From contig CAZRBG010000037.1 of the NCBI GenBank assembly GCA_964598225.1, positions 1-58,364 on the forward strand: DNA of 58,364 bases, in the 5' to 3' direction. The DNA comes from SG8-4 sp964598225. GTDB taxonomy: Bacteria > Planctomycetota > Phycisphaerae > Sedimentisphaerales > Anaerobacaceae. Within the stretch, counting starts at the first letter, position 1. Each line of letters opens with the position of its first letter. The notes beneath the pieces are model-generated. The model made no database searches. It was not told the origin of the DNA and worked only from the letters and a program-made list of their open reading frames with translations. Shown in pieces: positions 8,625-17,701 of the stretch. Both the position numbers and the translations under genes were made by a program.

Positions 8625-9728
8625 TCACGGCGACGTGACGTTTCGATTCCCGCTCAAGACGGCTTTGTATATCTTCTCGAGCCTCGCTGCCGCGTCCGAA
8701 GCCGAGAAGTGTTCCTGTGCGTATTTGTAATTTGCCAGAGATATCCGGTCACAAAGGGTTTTGTCCAACAGGAGCCTCTCAATCATGCCGGCCACAACGG
8801 CGGGGTCCAGTGTATCCGACATGTAGCCGTGCTCTCCGTCTTTGAAGAAATCAACGAGTCCGCCGAGCGGTCTGGTGACGACCGGCAGCCCATAGGCCAT
8901 CGCTTCCACGACCGAAATGGGAAACCCCTCTGAGTAGCTCTGGAGGCAGAATATGTTCGCTTGCTCGAACAGCCGGCGTTTTTCCACGCCTTTGACGTAG
9001 CCGGGAAAGATCACGTTTGATGCGCCGACTTCACGAGCGTAACTCCTGACATTATCGAGCTCAGCGCCTTCTCCGGCCACTACGAGTTCCACGTGGGGGT
9101 ATTTGGCCTGTAGTAGAGACACGGCTCGCACAGTTTCGTAGATGCCCTTGGACCTTAGAATTCGCGAAAGAAACAGGATTCGAAATCCGTCCGCCTCATG
9201 ACGCTTGCGCAAAACTTCTTGCATATCAAGGCCTTTAAGGCTGTCGTTACTGAGCACAGTCACTTCTCTATAAACGGGCTTGGTAATTCCCCACATTTCA
9301 AGTTTTTTTCCGAACGCATCGCTGAGAACTATAAAAGCATCGGCCCGGCCGAATACCAGCTTAAACAACCAGGAAAAACCACGGCTAATGCGCTTCTCGA
9401 AAGACTTTTGCCAACCGTGAAAGAACACCACGGTCTTTTTCCCGTAAGCCTGCGCCGACAACGCCAGAATTCCGTCACGTGCAAATGACTTCGGATCAAG
9501 GGAAGGATTAATCTGCACCAGGTCTATGTCGTCACTCCTGAGATAACCTATGTATCTGCGATAGTCCGCCAACGATCGACGAATTCGGGCCAGCAGACCT
9601 TTTTCTGTTGTTCGCTTGCCGATTGTGAAATGAACGGTCGATATTCCGAACTCGTCCCGCAGATTCTTCCAATAGTTTGACACTCCGCCGGGATCTTGAA
9701 ATTCGGGGTGTGTGGTCAGCATTTTCAT
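8625..9728 (-). CDS. GT4 family glycosyltransferase
   Basis: A 367-residue GT-B glycosyltransferase of family 4. The N-terminus has the acceptor-side TTHPEFQDPGGVSNY motif. The C-terminal domain has LFLSRILRSKGI, then EGFPISVVEAMAYGLPVV, the E-x7-E donor-binding segment. The start at 9728 is chosen because the family N-terminus begins there; the frame stays open upstream but overlaps the previous deacetylase gene. The role is sugar transfer during assembly of the lipid-linked unit, with donor unknown. Confidence 0.92.
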   Translation of the reverse strand: MKMLTTHPEFQDPGGVSNYWKNLRDEFGISTVHFTIGKRTTEKGLLARIRRSLADYRRYIGYLRSDDIDLVQINPSLDPKSFARDGILALSAQAYGKKTVVFFHGWQKSFEKRISRGFSWLFKLVFGRADAFIVLSDAFGKKLEMWGITKPVYREVTVLSNDSLKGLDMQEVLRKRHEADGFRILFLSRILRSKGIYETVRAVSLLQAKYPHVELVVAGEGAELDNVRSYAREVGASNVIFPGYVKGVEKRRLFEQANIFCLQSYSEGFPISVVEAMAYGLPVVTRPLGGLVDFFKDGEHGYMSDTLDPAVVAGMIERLLLDKTLCDRISLANYKYAQEHFSASDAAARLEKIYKAVLSGNRNVTSP

Positions 9729-9750
9729 ATTGGTTGCGGCAACACTCGAA

Positions 9751-10656
9751 TTAGAGCAATGGCGGACGCATACCTCTAAAGCTCCCATGGCACAAATACT
9801 TGAAGTATGCGAACAGGCCGGTCAGTTGCCCGCACAGTATATTTATTGACGCATTATCCTCGACACCAATCGCTTTGAGCCTGTACGGGTCCGTACTTAT
9901 TGTGTTCCACCCCACGTCGAGTGTCCTTGCAGACCTATAACCACATGATTTGAGGTATTCTACTTCTCTTTCGCCGTGATCCCCGTTGGGATATGCAAAG
10001 TGCGCGACGGGTCTGCCGAGCAGTGCTTCCAGCTTTGTCTTTGAATCGCGGAGGTCCTTTGTGCATTCTTTGTCCCCGAATAATGACAGGATTGTGTGGA
10101 ATTTTGAATGTGCGCCAAGGTCAACGTATGGCTCCATTTCAGCTATTTCGCTGTCGGTCAGCGCCTGCCTGTCCGGGTATTCTTTTTCAATCTCGTATCC
10201 GAATTCCAGCCGAAGCCTTTCACGGGTGCGATTGATTGGAAGTCTCTTGATCTCACGAACAGCGACGCTGGGTACTTCCAGCCACCAGAAGTGGCGGTTT
10301 GTTCCTATTAGGTGGCTGCAAACGTACATAGTCGGCCTGATGTTGAATTCTTTAATTATCGGCATCAGGCCGTGATTGCTTTTATGGCCGTCGTCGAGTG
10401 TTACCACGAGTGCCTTGGCAGGTATATCGGAACTGTTGCCGTTTTCAATCGCATTCAGGAGAGTATTCAAAGAAATCAGATTATAATGCCTTTTCAGGTA
10501 CTCGATATGTGCCTTGAAAGTTTCCGCCGAAGGGCGGTGATAGACAAGAATAGCAACCTTTTTCCTGCAGACTATGTCTCTAAGGATCCATGTCATCCCG
10601 GAAAATCTAAGCACGAATCCGACTATTTCTCGTATTAAGGTTTGAATTCTTCTCAT
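9751..10656 (-). CDS. Polysaccharide deacetylase (NodB domain)
   Basis: A 301-residue NodB-domain enzyme with a complete metal site: TLDDGH for motif 1 (TFDDG type), GAHSKFHTIL for the H-x3-H motif 2, and FAYPNGD for motif 3. There is a hydrophobic segment near the N-terminus but no clear signal cleavage site. The start at 10656 is preferred because the family sequence begins shortly after it and the upstream extension is low-quality sequence. It probably removes N-acetyl groups from the polymer or an intermediate. A gap of 112 bases separates it from the sulfotransferase gene upstream. Confidence 0.9.
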   Translation of the reverse strand: MRRIQTLIREIVGFVLRFSGMTWILRDIVCRKKVAILVYHRPSAETFKAHIEYLKRHYNLISLNTLLNAIENGNSSDIPAKALVVTLDDGHKSNHGLMPIIKEFNIRPTMYVCSHLIGTNRHFWWLEVPSVAVREIKRLPINRTRERLRLEFGYEIEKEYPDRQALTDSEIAEMEPYVDLGAHSKFHTILSLFGDKECTKDLRDSKTKLEALLGRPVAHFAYPNGDHGEREVEYLKSCGYRSARTLDVGWNTISTDPYRLKAIGVEDNASINILCGQLTGLFAYFKYLCHGSFRGMRPPLL

Positions 10657-10768
10657 GTTATACGGCCAAACAGCGACAGCGAGCCGGCATCGGGCGATAG
10701 ATGGTCCGGCCATAAGCGGTTCTCCTCTTGGCCGGCTTGATCCCGAATAATGTAAAAAGCGCGATGGA

Positions 10769-11704
10769 CTATCCTGACGGTTCCAGAGCGGGGTATTCAC
10801 CGAATAATCTTGCAGCTATCTTCAGGATGCGCGCCTCCAAATCACCCGACAAGTGCTTTCGCCAGTCCTTCTCCTCTATCTCCAACCTGCCCTTGTAACG
10901 TATTCGATTGCCGGCCACCAAATGATGCTCCCGCGTGTCGACCCGGCAAGCGCCCCGGACACCGTTTATTCCGGTGAATTCGGCGACCCGTCGCCGCTCC
11001 CTGGCGGGACCCTTGCACAGGTCTTCATATTTCACCAGCAACCAATCCGCCTCTGCGTTTCGAAGCGTCCGGAACACCCGCTCATAGAACCAACACCATT
11101 GCCGCGCTGCAGCTATGGGATCTTTTGAGCGACCTCGGGCGGAGTTCGCAATCCCACGGACATCTCGCACCAGAACAACGACGCGAATGTCAGACGGCCG
11201 CATGCGGTGTAGCATGTTCATCCGAACGAAACATTTTGACGAATCGACCACGTGCGTGACTCCACACACCTCGCCGATTATATCGAACAGCAGCCACGAA
11301 TTGGCTGCTGAAGTCGGATACCGGGCTGAGACAAGGTGACTTCCAGCCGAATAAAGGGACTTTAACGCGATCATCCGACGAGCAACGCCAAGAAAGGATG
11401 CGTGCAACTCCAGTGGCGAAGCGAAGCCCAATGAGAAGCGGTATGGGTTTTCATAGACGTCATAGCCTACTTTCTCGCTTAGCACCGCCAGGATTTTGCC
11501 CCAGGCTGCACAGTTATTGAATTTCTGAAGGCAACTGCACCTGCCGGGCGCGGCTGTGGTATTTTCGTTTTGGTCCTTGTGAAGCTCCCAGGAAAAATGC
11601 GTGATCTCGCCCAGAGAGAAAACTCCCGGAATCGTTCCACAGACCATATCCAACAAAGTTGATCCTGAGTGCGAATCGGAAATGATATAGATAGCGTTTG
11701 CCAT
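10769..11704 (-). CDS. Sulfotransferase (PAPS-dependent)
   Basis: A 311-residue sulfotransferase. The 5'-phosphosulfate loop is seen as ISDSHSGSTLLD near residue 10, and the 3'-phosphate binding strand-helix as VVLVRDVRGIANSARG near residue 185, preceded by VVDSSK. The family uses PAPS to sulfate hydroxyl or amino groups of carbohydrates. Its ATG directly follows the stop of the GT4 gene (TAA then ATG), so the two are coupled. It is one of two unrelated-looking sulfotransferases in the operon. The acceptor sugar is unknown. Confidence 0.88.
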   Translation of the reverse strand: MANAIYIISDSHSGSTLLDMVCGTIPGVFSLGEITHFSWELHKDQNENTTAAPGRCSCLQKFNNCAAWGKILAVLSEKVGYDVYENPYRFSLGFASPLELHASFLGVARRMIALKSLYSAGSHLVSARYPTSAANSWLLFDIIGEVCGVTHVVDSSKCFVRMNMLHRMRPSDIRVVVLVRDVRGIANSARGRSKDPIAAARQWCWFYERVFRTLRNAEADWLLVKYEDLCKGPARERRRVAEFTGINGVRGACRVDTREHHLVAGNRIRYKGRLEIEEKDWRKHLSGDLEARILKIAARLFGEYPALEPSG

Positions 11705-12868
11705 TTATAGAAGAGAATCGCAGAAACGGCCCAATTTTTTCGCTTGCCTCCGCCACGTATATTCTCGAAGGACGAGTTCGCGAGCTTCTTTAGAGAGCCG
11801 ATCAAAATCCCTGCGTTTCTCGTATGCGTTACGAATCGCCGCGGCAACGTGCTCCGGCGAACTCTCCTTCGCCCAAAAGGCACAGCCGGCGTCTTTGAGA
11901 ACATTGCGATGGGCCGGTATTTCGGTGACCACGACAGGTTTGCCGCATGCCAGGTATTCGAAGAGTTTGATAGGAGAGCTGACGTTCCAGCCGTGCCAAT
12001 CATTGAAAGGCAGAATTCCGACGTCGCATTGATTGATGCGGCTGGGTACTTCTTCGTAATCAACGGTTTTTTCCATCGCAACTTGCTTCTCGATCCCCAG
12101 ATCTTTGACAAGATCTTTCAAGTATCCAAAGGCATCGCCGTCGCCCAGTACGTTCAAACGAATATCAATGTCCTTAAGCAGTGATATGGCCTTGACGGCG
12201 TTTTCAATCCTCCGCTGCCGGGAGACGTGACCATGATACAGAACCGTAAACGGACGAAACTCCGCCGACCCGTTTGAAGGTGAGAACATCTCAGGATTCA
12301 CTCCGGATGTCCAAATTGCGCTTGCGTGAGGCTTAAGGCCGTACTCCTTAATGCAGTATTGCCTCATCTGGTCGGTTATGTAGGTTATGCCGTCGAAGTG
12401 CCTTGCGGCATATCGCAAGCATGATGTCAGGAGGGTGCTGTTTAGCCATTTTCGCACCGGATTGCTGTCCACCGCCAACGTTCGAACATCGAAAATCAGT
12501 CTGTAATTATATTTTCGTTTCCTCGAAGCGCAATATTTGAAGAGTCGAAGATTCCAACAATTCACAATCACGATGTCCGGTTTCAGGCGTTTTAACAGTG
12601 ATGGAACCACCACACGCTGACAGACATATCGGCTGAAACGTTTCAGATAGGGTATTGACAACTGGCCGGAGTAGATTATTTCATTGTGGAAGGCTTTGAG
12701 TTGGATTTTCTCATCACGATATACGTTTAGCAAGTGTATGTCGAAGTCCTGCTGAAGGTTGGAAATAATTTCTATCAACCTGGTCTTGTGAGGCGAGTTA
12801 GAGAACTCCAGCTCCGCGACCCATAGGATTCTTGCTTTGTCGGATTTCAAATTCGTCATGACGTTCAT
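11705..12868 (-). CDS. GT4 family glycosyltransferase
   Basis: A 387-residue GT-B family 4 glycosyltransferase. Recognisable parts are VLYHGHVSRQRRIENAV (start of the donor domain, about residue 205), LNVLGDGDAFGYLKDL, and the nucleotide-binding loop LFEYLACGKPVVVTEIPAH. There is no membrane helix. The start may be at the first ATG or three codons later. The gene lies between a GT2 (21 bases upstream) and a sulfotransferase (abutting). Its role is assembly of the repeat unit, with donor not determined. Confidence 0.91.
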   Translation of the reverse strand: MNVMTNLKSDKARILWVAELEFSNSPHKTRLIEIISNLQQDFDIHLLNVYRDEKIQLKAFHNEIIYSGQLSIPYLKRFSRYVCQRVVVPSLLKRLKPDIVIVNCWNLRLFKYCASRKRKYNYRLIFDVRTLAVDSNPVRKWLNSTLLTSCLRYAARHFDGITYITDQMRQYCIKEYGLKPHASAIWTSGVNPEMFSPSNGSAEFRPFTVLYHGHVSRQRRIENAVKAISLLKDIDIRLNVLGDGDAFGYLKDLVKDLGIEKQVAMEKTVDYEEVPSRINQCDVGILPFNDWHGWNVSSPIKLFEYLACGKPVVVTEIPAHRNVLKDAGCAFWAKESSPEHVAAAIRNAYEKRRDFDRLSKEARELVLREYTWRRQAKKLGRFCDSLL

Positions 12869-12889
12869 GCCGGTAAATAAATGAATAAC

Positions 12890-13750
12890 TTATGCCGGGC
12901 GGGTGTTTGTGTCTGTATCTTCACAACTGCTGATCAGACTGTAGATCGCGGCTTTCTCCCGGTTTCTCTTTTTCGAGTATATCTGGGCGACCGTTCTGAT
13001 TTTGTCAATCTTGATCGCGGCTCGTCTTAATGGCTTAAAGCGGTATAGCCGGTTCAGGTGCTTCGCTTCGACCCTTGCTTTTTCCTCGCACCCTTTGCCG
13101 GAGCCATGCTGGGGCCCGAACGCCAGATAGGATTTGGCGTTTGCGTGCTGCCTCCAGCTTCCCATGACAAACGGGATATGATATATCTTCCCGATTTTCA
13201 TGAATTTGAGCCATAGGTCTCTGTCCATGCTGATGTGCAGGTTCTCATTCAGGCCGTTTGCCCGGTTCCACATCTCGCGTCTGAAAAAGCCGGTTTCCTG
13301 CGGCAGAAAGCGCCCGAAACGGTAAAAGCAGCGGCGGAAAGAGGGCAGCTCCACACACTTGAGGACGTTGTCGTTTTCATCTACGATCAGACGGTCGCCG
13401 TACACCATACCTAACTCGGGATATTTGTTAAGATAGTGAGCCGCGATGGTCGTTGCGCCGGGCATCAAAAGATCGTCCGAATTCAACCAGTTGAAAATCT
13501 CGCCGGCGGCTCTTTTGAAGCCTTTGTTGATGGCCTGGCTCTGGCCGTTGTCGGGTTCGCTGATCCAGAACGCGAGCCTGTTTTCATATTTCTTTATGAT
13601 GTCCACACTGCCGTCGGTGGAACCGCCGTCAATGACGATATACTCTATATTCGGATAGTCCTGGTTCAGGACGGATAATATCGTCCGTTCGAGAAAATCC
13701 GCCTGGTTGTATGACGGCGTTACGATCGTTACTAACGGGCTGTCGGGCAC
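12890..13750 (-). CDS. GT2 family glycosyltransferase
   Basis: A 286-residue GT-A glycosyltransferase. The N-terminus VTIVTPSYNQADFLERTI, the IDGGSTDGS segment and the NWLNSDD metal-binding motif (DxD equivalent) are typical of family 2, subgroup WcaA-like. The start is GTG with GAGGAG about 9 bases upstream. It transfers one sugar, with inversion, to the undecaprenyl-linked oligosaccharide. The preceding 115-base gap contains the AAATCCC-type repeat described separately. Confidence 0.92.
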   Translation of the reverse strand: MPDSPLVTIVTPSYNQADFLERTILSVLNQDYPNIEYIVIDGGSTDGSVDIIKKYENRLAFWISEPDNGQSQAINKGFKRAAGEIFNWLNSDDLLMPGATTIAAHYLNKYPELGMVYGDRLIVDENDNVLKCVELPSFRRCFYRFGRFLPQETGFFRREMWNRANGLNENLHISMDRDLWLKFMKIGKIYHIPFVMGSWRQHANAKSYLAFGPQHGSGKGCEEKARVEAKHLNRLYRFKPLRRAAIKIDKIRTVAQIYSKKRNREKAAIYSLISSCEDTDTNTRPA

Positions 13751-13825
13751 TTATCGAAGCTCCTCGGAGTTTATATACTATTGAGCTGAGCGCGCATACG
13801 TTATCGAACTGCGAACTATGATCCG

Positions 13826-13872
13826 ATATCTCAAATCCCAAATCCCAAATTCCAAATCTCATATCTCAAATT
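13826..13872. repeat. AT-rich short repeat at the end of the polymerase gene
   Basis: An 11-base word (ATATCTCAAAT) occurs at 13826 and 13861 and flanks tandem CCCAAAT units. The element starts inside the stop region of the Wzy-like gene and fills the gap before the GT2 gene. It resembles the low-complexity intergenic elements near 22691 and 58278. Confidence 0.5.
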
Positions 13873-15194
13873 CGAGATCGACTTGCCTTAAGTGTGAGCG
13901 ATATCAGGAATATGTAGATTATGGTCACATTTGTAAATACTATCGCCGTCGGCCAGACAACGTTCTTGGCCATCTGACATGCCAAAAACGTTATCAAAAT
14001 CAACCCCAACTGATTTTTCAGTTTATAGAAGACGAAATATCCCAGTTTCAGAGACTTTACATACAACAACATGAACAGAACGAACCCCCCGATGCCATAG
14101 AGCAGCCAGACCTGCAAATACGCATTATGTACGAACAAGCCGTGCTGCCACCCGGCCGTCTCACCTCTTTCGATCTTGTCGTGGCCGAAAGGAGTAATCC
14201 CCAGGAGCCAGTGTCTCTTGACGTTGTGCCATCCGTCAACGATCTCCGCCCTGTGTCCGGTATCGGTCCCGTGTTCGGATGCGAACTCAGGATTCAGCAA
14301 AGTCAGGCACGTTATCAGTCGGCCGGTGTATTTGTTTTCGGTCAGTCTGCCCGGTCCGAAGAAAAGTATAGAACCGAGGATAAGCGCCGTCGTACAGCAG
14401 GACACGGCTACTCTTTTAGCAAATGGAGTTCTATTGGAGCGGTAGTGTACAAATGTAATAATAACCGTTGCCAGGAGAAGTTCGCCCCAGAGATATCTTC
14501 TGAAAGAGAGAAGGCCCGCAAAAGAAGATGCACTCACTGCAATAAGATGTAATAGTTTCAATTTGACACTTTCATGTCCGGCAAAGAGCAACCTCACCAA
14601 TGCGATTACGAACAGCAGGACGAAGAAATCCGCGAAGTCAGATTCCGGCGCCATTCTTGCCCCGGGGCCGAAGATATTTGGCTGACCTAAGCCGAGCAGA
14701 AATTTAATGATCGTATAAAAGCATCTCGACAGGATCAAAACTTCTAATACCGTAAGGGCATTCGCCGGCTGTTTGCTGTGCTTTCCTTTGAGGAAAATGT
14801 CGTAAACGTAAAAAGCGACAGTGAAATAAACAAAGAGCTGCATCATCGGCCCTACGCCGAGTCCCTGTAACTCAACATTCTTGACGTGTATGGTCAGGTA
14901 CATCAGAATGCTTCCGGCGGTGAAGTACAAAAGGAAGATAGTTTTGACGTAATTGGTTTCTCCCAGTAGTCTTTCCTTGCTGTTTGGCCGGAATTTTACG
15001 AAAAACAGCACGATTAGAAGCAGTGCGGCGAATAAATGATAGACCCGTGCCTCGCCGAAAAGCCGTATCGTGTCAAGACGCAGTATTTCACCTTCGGCGG
15101 TTTCCGGATAAGGTTCCCATGTGTTGGACGTGGCTACGCAGACCAATAAAAGGCAGTACATCAGAATTGATGATATGCTAATTCTCTTTAACAT
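13866..15194 (-). CDS. O-antigen ligase/Wzy-type polysaccharide polymerase
   Basis: A 442-residue integral membrane protein with about 10-12 hydrophobic helices and a large external loop before the last helices. The Wzy_C-type signature HNAYLQVWLLYGIGGF lies near residue 355. It is the only such protein in an operon with flippase and co-polymerase, so polymerase is the likelier role than ligase. The start at 15194 overlaps the sulfotransferase stop by 7 bases and has GGAAG upstream; an in-frame ATG 30 bases further up is possible. Confidence 0.87.
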   Translation of the reverse strand: MLKRISISSILMYCLLLVCVATSNTWEPYPETAEGEILRLDTIRLFGEARVYHLFAALLLIVLFFVKFRPNSKERLLGETNYVKTIFLLYFTAGSILMYLTIHVKNVELQGLGVGPMMQLFVYFTVAFYVYDIFLKGKHSKQPANALTVLEVLILSRCFYTIIKFLLGLGQPNIFGPGARMAPESDFADFFVLLFVIALVRLLFAGHESVKLKLLHLIAVSASSFAGLLSFRRYLWGELLLATVIITFVHYRSNRTPFAKRVAVSCCTTALILGSILFFGPGRLTENKYTGRLITCLTLLNPEFASEHGTDTGHRAEIVDGWHNVKRHWLLGITPFGHDKIERGETAGWQHGLFVHNAYLQVWLLYGIGGFVLFMLLYVKSLKLGYFVFYKLKNQLGLILITFLACQMAKNVVWPTAIVFTNVTIIYIFLISLTLKASRSRI

Positions 15195-16090
15195 AGGTGC
15201 TTCTTCCAGGATGATAAATCGCAATTAAACTCAGATTCTAATTTATCGACCTCATCTGAGTATTCATCTATCAGCATATTGTATTGCTCTTTATCGATAT
15301 GCTTATAGTCGGGTCTTATAAACCATTTTTTCTTTTGCTCTCTCAACCAGTCTCCGGCGAGATTCATAGCCAGCTTTTTCGGTAAGGTTGCCTTTTTTTC
15401 AATATCGAGCAGGCGCTTGACCATTTTTGATCTTGGTACTTTAGTGACATTGACCCTGTTGCCTCGTCTTACAGGCACAGCTTTCAGACCTAAGAACTGA
15501 AAAACATCATTGCAGGTGTTCTGCGGGTCGTGTTCAAACCGGTCGTATAATAATACTTTCACATTTGAAAAGCCGTGTTTGTAGGCCACAATTTGATGGT
15601 GATAGAATCCCAAATCCTTGTAGAACCAAAAGCAATTGTATTTCTTCGCTTTCCGTGCCGGTTCATTCGCCAAGGCGTCTTCAAAAGAGCGGCGTTCTCT
15701 CTTTTGGTAGAAGTAGTTTGAAATTGCACGTTGTACCGGGTGCCTGAGTAAGATAACTATATGGATGTCACCCAATTCTTCTCGTATCTTTGGGATGGCG
15801 CTCTTGTAATAATATAGATAATGAACGCTTGCTTCTCCGCGAAACTTAAAGCAGTCCTTGCCCTGAAACAGCTTGTAATACTCTTGCCTTGTTAAAGTCG
15901 ACGTTTCTATTATGTACTCTTTCTGTGGATCTTCTTCGCTAATACTCGAAAGAATTTCACTTACGAAATACCTGGGTTCCTTTATTTGCGGGATGTATAT
16001 ATCCGGGTGCTGCCTGAGGTAGTCCGCCAATGCGGTGGTTCCGCTCTTGGCAGCGCCTACGATCAGAAAATTCGGTTTACTGTCGGCCAT
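15188..16090 (-). CDS. Sulfotransferase (heparan-sulfate/NodH type)
   Basis: A 300-residue PAPS-dependent sulfotransferase. FLIVGAAKSGTTALADYL at residue 8 is the canonical 5'-phosphosulfate loop with its catalytic lysine, and IVILLRHPVQRAISNYF near residue 130 is the 3'-phosphate site. The overall pattern (KEPRYF, FRGEASVHYLYY, LYDRFEHDPQNT) matches the heparan-sulfate N-/O-sulfotransferase-like bacterial family. The basic lysine-rich C-terminal half may hold an anionic acceptor. Its position next to polymerase and flippase genes implies sulfation of the exopolysaccharide repeat unit. Confidence 0.92.
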   Translation of the reverse strand: MADSKPNFLIVGAAKSGTTALADYLRQHPDIYIPQIKEPRYFVSEILSSISEEDPQKEYIIETSTLTRQEYYKLFQGKDCFKFRGEASVHYLYYYKSAIPKIREELGDIHIVILLRHPVQRAISNYFYQKRERRSFEDALANEPARKAKKYNCFWFYKDLGFYHHQIVAYKHGFSNVKVLLYDRFEHDPQNTCNDVFQFLGLKAVPVRRGNRVNVTKVPRSKMVKRLLDIEKKATLPKKLAMNLAGDWLREQKKKWFIRPDYKHIDKEQYNMLIDEYSDEVDKLESEFNCDLSSWKKHLC

Positions 16091-16181
16091 TGACGGTCTT
16101 TCCGTATTCCGGAAGAAGCAGTTCCATTCAAAGGATTCGTATATATCTAAAAAACGGCTTCATGCTTTGTTTGCGAAATGA

Positions 16182-17534
16182 CTATGCCGGGCATGTGGCG
16201 TTGGGTCCGAGTTTTCTTGATCGGGTATAAACGATGTATTTGTATTTTAACAATATCGACGCCGTGACGAGGCTTGCCGAGGTGATCGCCACTACCGAGA
16301 CAAACGTAAGCTTAACTCCTATTAGTAGCATCACCAATATTGGTATAATGTTTGTTGCGGTCTTGAGCCACGTTGCGCCGACAATATTTTTGACTCTGCC
16401 AATACCCAAAAATGTAAAATAATCGGGAGAGGTGAGAATGTTTGCGAGCCATCCAATTATCAGAATTCTGGTGGCGACGGCAATTTGCGTCTCGAATCCC
16501 TCGCCCAGCCAGATTCTCAGAAGCGGATGAGCAAATACAAATATCAAAGCGAACATAGGGCAGGCACATAACAGCACAAACAGCATGCCTTTGCGACGGA
16601 TAGCGGCGATCTTTTCGATCGACTCGAGAGTCTCGGCGGCTTTGCCTTTGATTTCACTTATCCGTGGCAGCAGAGCCTGAAGGCCTTGAACGAAAACGCC
16701 TCTCAGCGAAGTGATGACTCTATTGGCAATCTGGTAGTAAGCGACTTCGGAAAGACCTACGTATCGGGCGATGATAAGTTTGTTAAAGGGCATAACGAGC
16801 ATATTACCCACAGAGGCCGTAGTAAGTCCTCCGCCGTACTTCAGCAACTCGGCAAGCTTCTTTCGTCTGAACGCCCGAAGTTCAAAAATGTGCAGGCGAT
16901 AGGTGTATTTCAGCATAAGTACCCAGACTGTCAGCCGGAGCACGTAGGACAGAAGGAATCCGAAGTATAAGCCCCAGATTCCGCTGCCAATCACCAGCAG
17001 GATCAAAGCGAATGCAACCTGCGAAATTCGGCCGACGGCGGAGACATAATTTGCAACGTCCATTCTGCCGATCCCGGCCACGACGCCTCGAATAACGTTA
17101 ACAAAAAGCCCGAGCATTGACAAAAAGCCCATCAGGAAGATGAGGCGGCCGACTTCGGCAGCCGCCGCTCTGTCAGCATTAAGAAAACCGGCAATATGAG
17201 TGCTAAAAAATCCCAGTATGCCGATTATTACCACAGACGGCACAATCAGAATGTAAAATGAAGTACTTATGTATTCCGTGACCGCCTTTAGGTTCTTCCG
17301 TCCGTATTCCGCAGCGACATACCTGGTTATCGCCGTGTCGATGCCGAACTGGCCCAGCCGGCAAAAAACCAGGACCACCGAAACAGTAGCCCATAATCCG
17401 TATTGTTCGGCTCCGAGAATTTTAAGGTAGAACGGGTATGCAATAAAGCCCGCCAGGGTGTCGAAGCACGAAAGGACCGCTCCTGATGCGACGTTTTTCT
17501 TTAGCTGTGAAACACTTCGAAGTCGATTGCGCAT
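16182..17534 (-). CDS. Wzx-type polysaccharide flippase
   Basis: A 450-residue polytopic membrane protein of the MOP/PST flippase superfamily with about 12 hydrophobic helices. The N-terminal region (LKKNVASGAVLSC, then YPFYLKILGAEQYGLWAT) and the central GGGLTTASVGNMLVMPFNKLI segment are typical. It would move the lipid-linked repeat unit across the inner membrane to the Wzy polymerase. A 167-base gap upstream carries a long inverted repeat. Confidence 0.92.
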   Translation of the reverse strand: MRNRLRSVSQLKKNVASGAVLSCFDTLAGFIAYPFYLKILGAEQYGLWATVSVVLVFCRLGQFGIDTAITRYVAAEYGRKNLKAVTEYISTSFYILIVPSVVIIGILGFFSTHIAGFLNADRAAAAEVGRLIFLMGFLSMLGLFVNVIRGVVAGIGRMDVANYVSAVGRISQVAFALILLVIGSGIWGLYFGFLLSYVLRLTVWVLMLKYTYRLHIFELRAFRRKKLAELLKYGGGLTTASVGNMLVMPFNKLIIARYVGLSEVAYYQIANRVITSLRGVFVQGLQALLPRISEIKGKAAETLESIEKIAAIRRKGMLFVLLCACPMFALIFVFAHPLLRIWLGEGFETQIAVATRILIIGWLANILTSPDYFTFLGIGRVKNIVGATWLKTATNIIPILVMLLIGVKLTFVSVVAITSASLVTASILLKYKYIVYTRSRKLGPNATCPA

Positions 17535-17563
17535 TTTTCGGGCTGCGTTTTGAGTGCTGAGTG

Positions 17564-17687
17564 CTGAGTGCTGTGTTCTCCGGAAGGAGTCCCAAGGACT
17601 GCGTAAGGAGTCACCCTGTGGCGGATTGCCGGTCGCGTGACGCGGAACGCTGTCCTTGGGACTCCTTCCGGAGAACGCAGCACTCAG
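17564..17687. repeat. Long inverted repeat between oxidase and flippase genes
   Basis: Two 36-base arms at 17564-17599 and 17652-17687 are inverted complements with one mismatch, separated by 52 bases. The left arm is preceded by short direct repeats of TGAGTGC. An RNA from either strand would form a long hairpin. It may be a REP/MITE-like intergenic element, an RNA processing site or a partial terminator inside the operon. No open reading frame or T-run was seen. Confidence 0.75.
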
Positions 17688-17701
17688 AACGGAGAACGTA
17701 T

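Noticed and set aside
11479..12111. Minus-strand 210-codon frame overlapping the GT4 and sulfotransferase genes
   Set aside because: Out-of-frame shadow; both genes in the other frame carry clear motifs.
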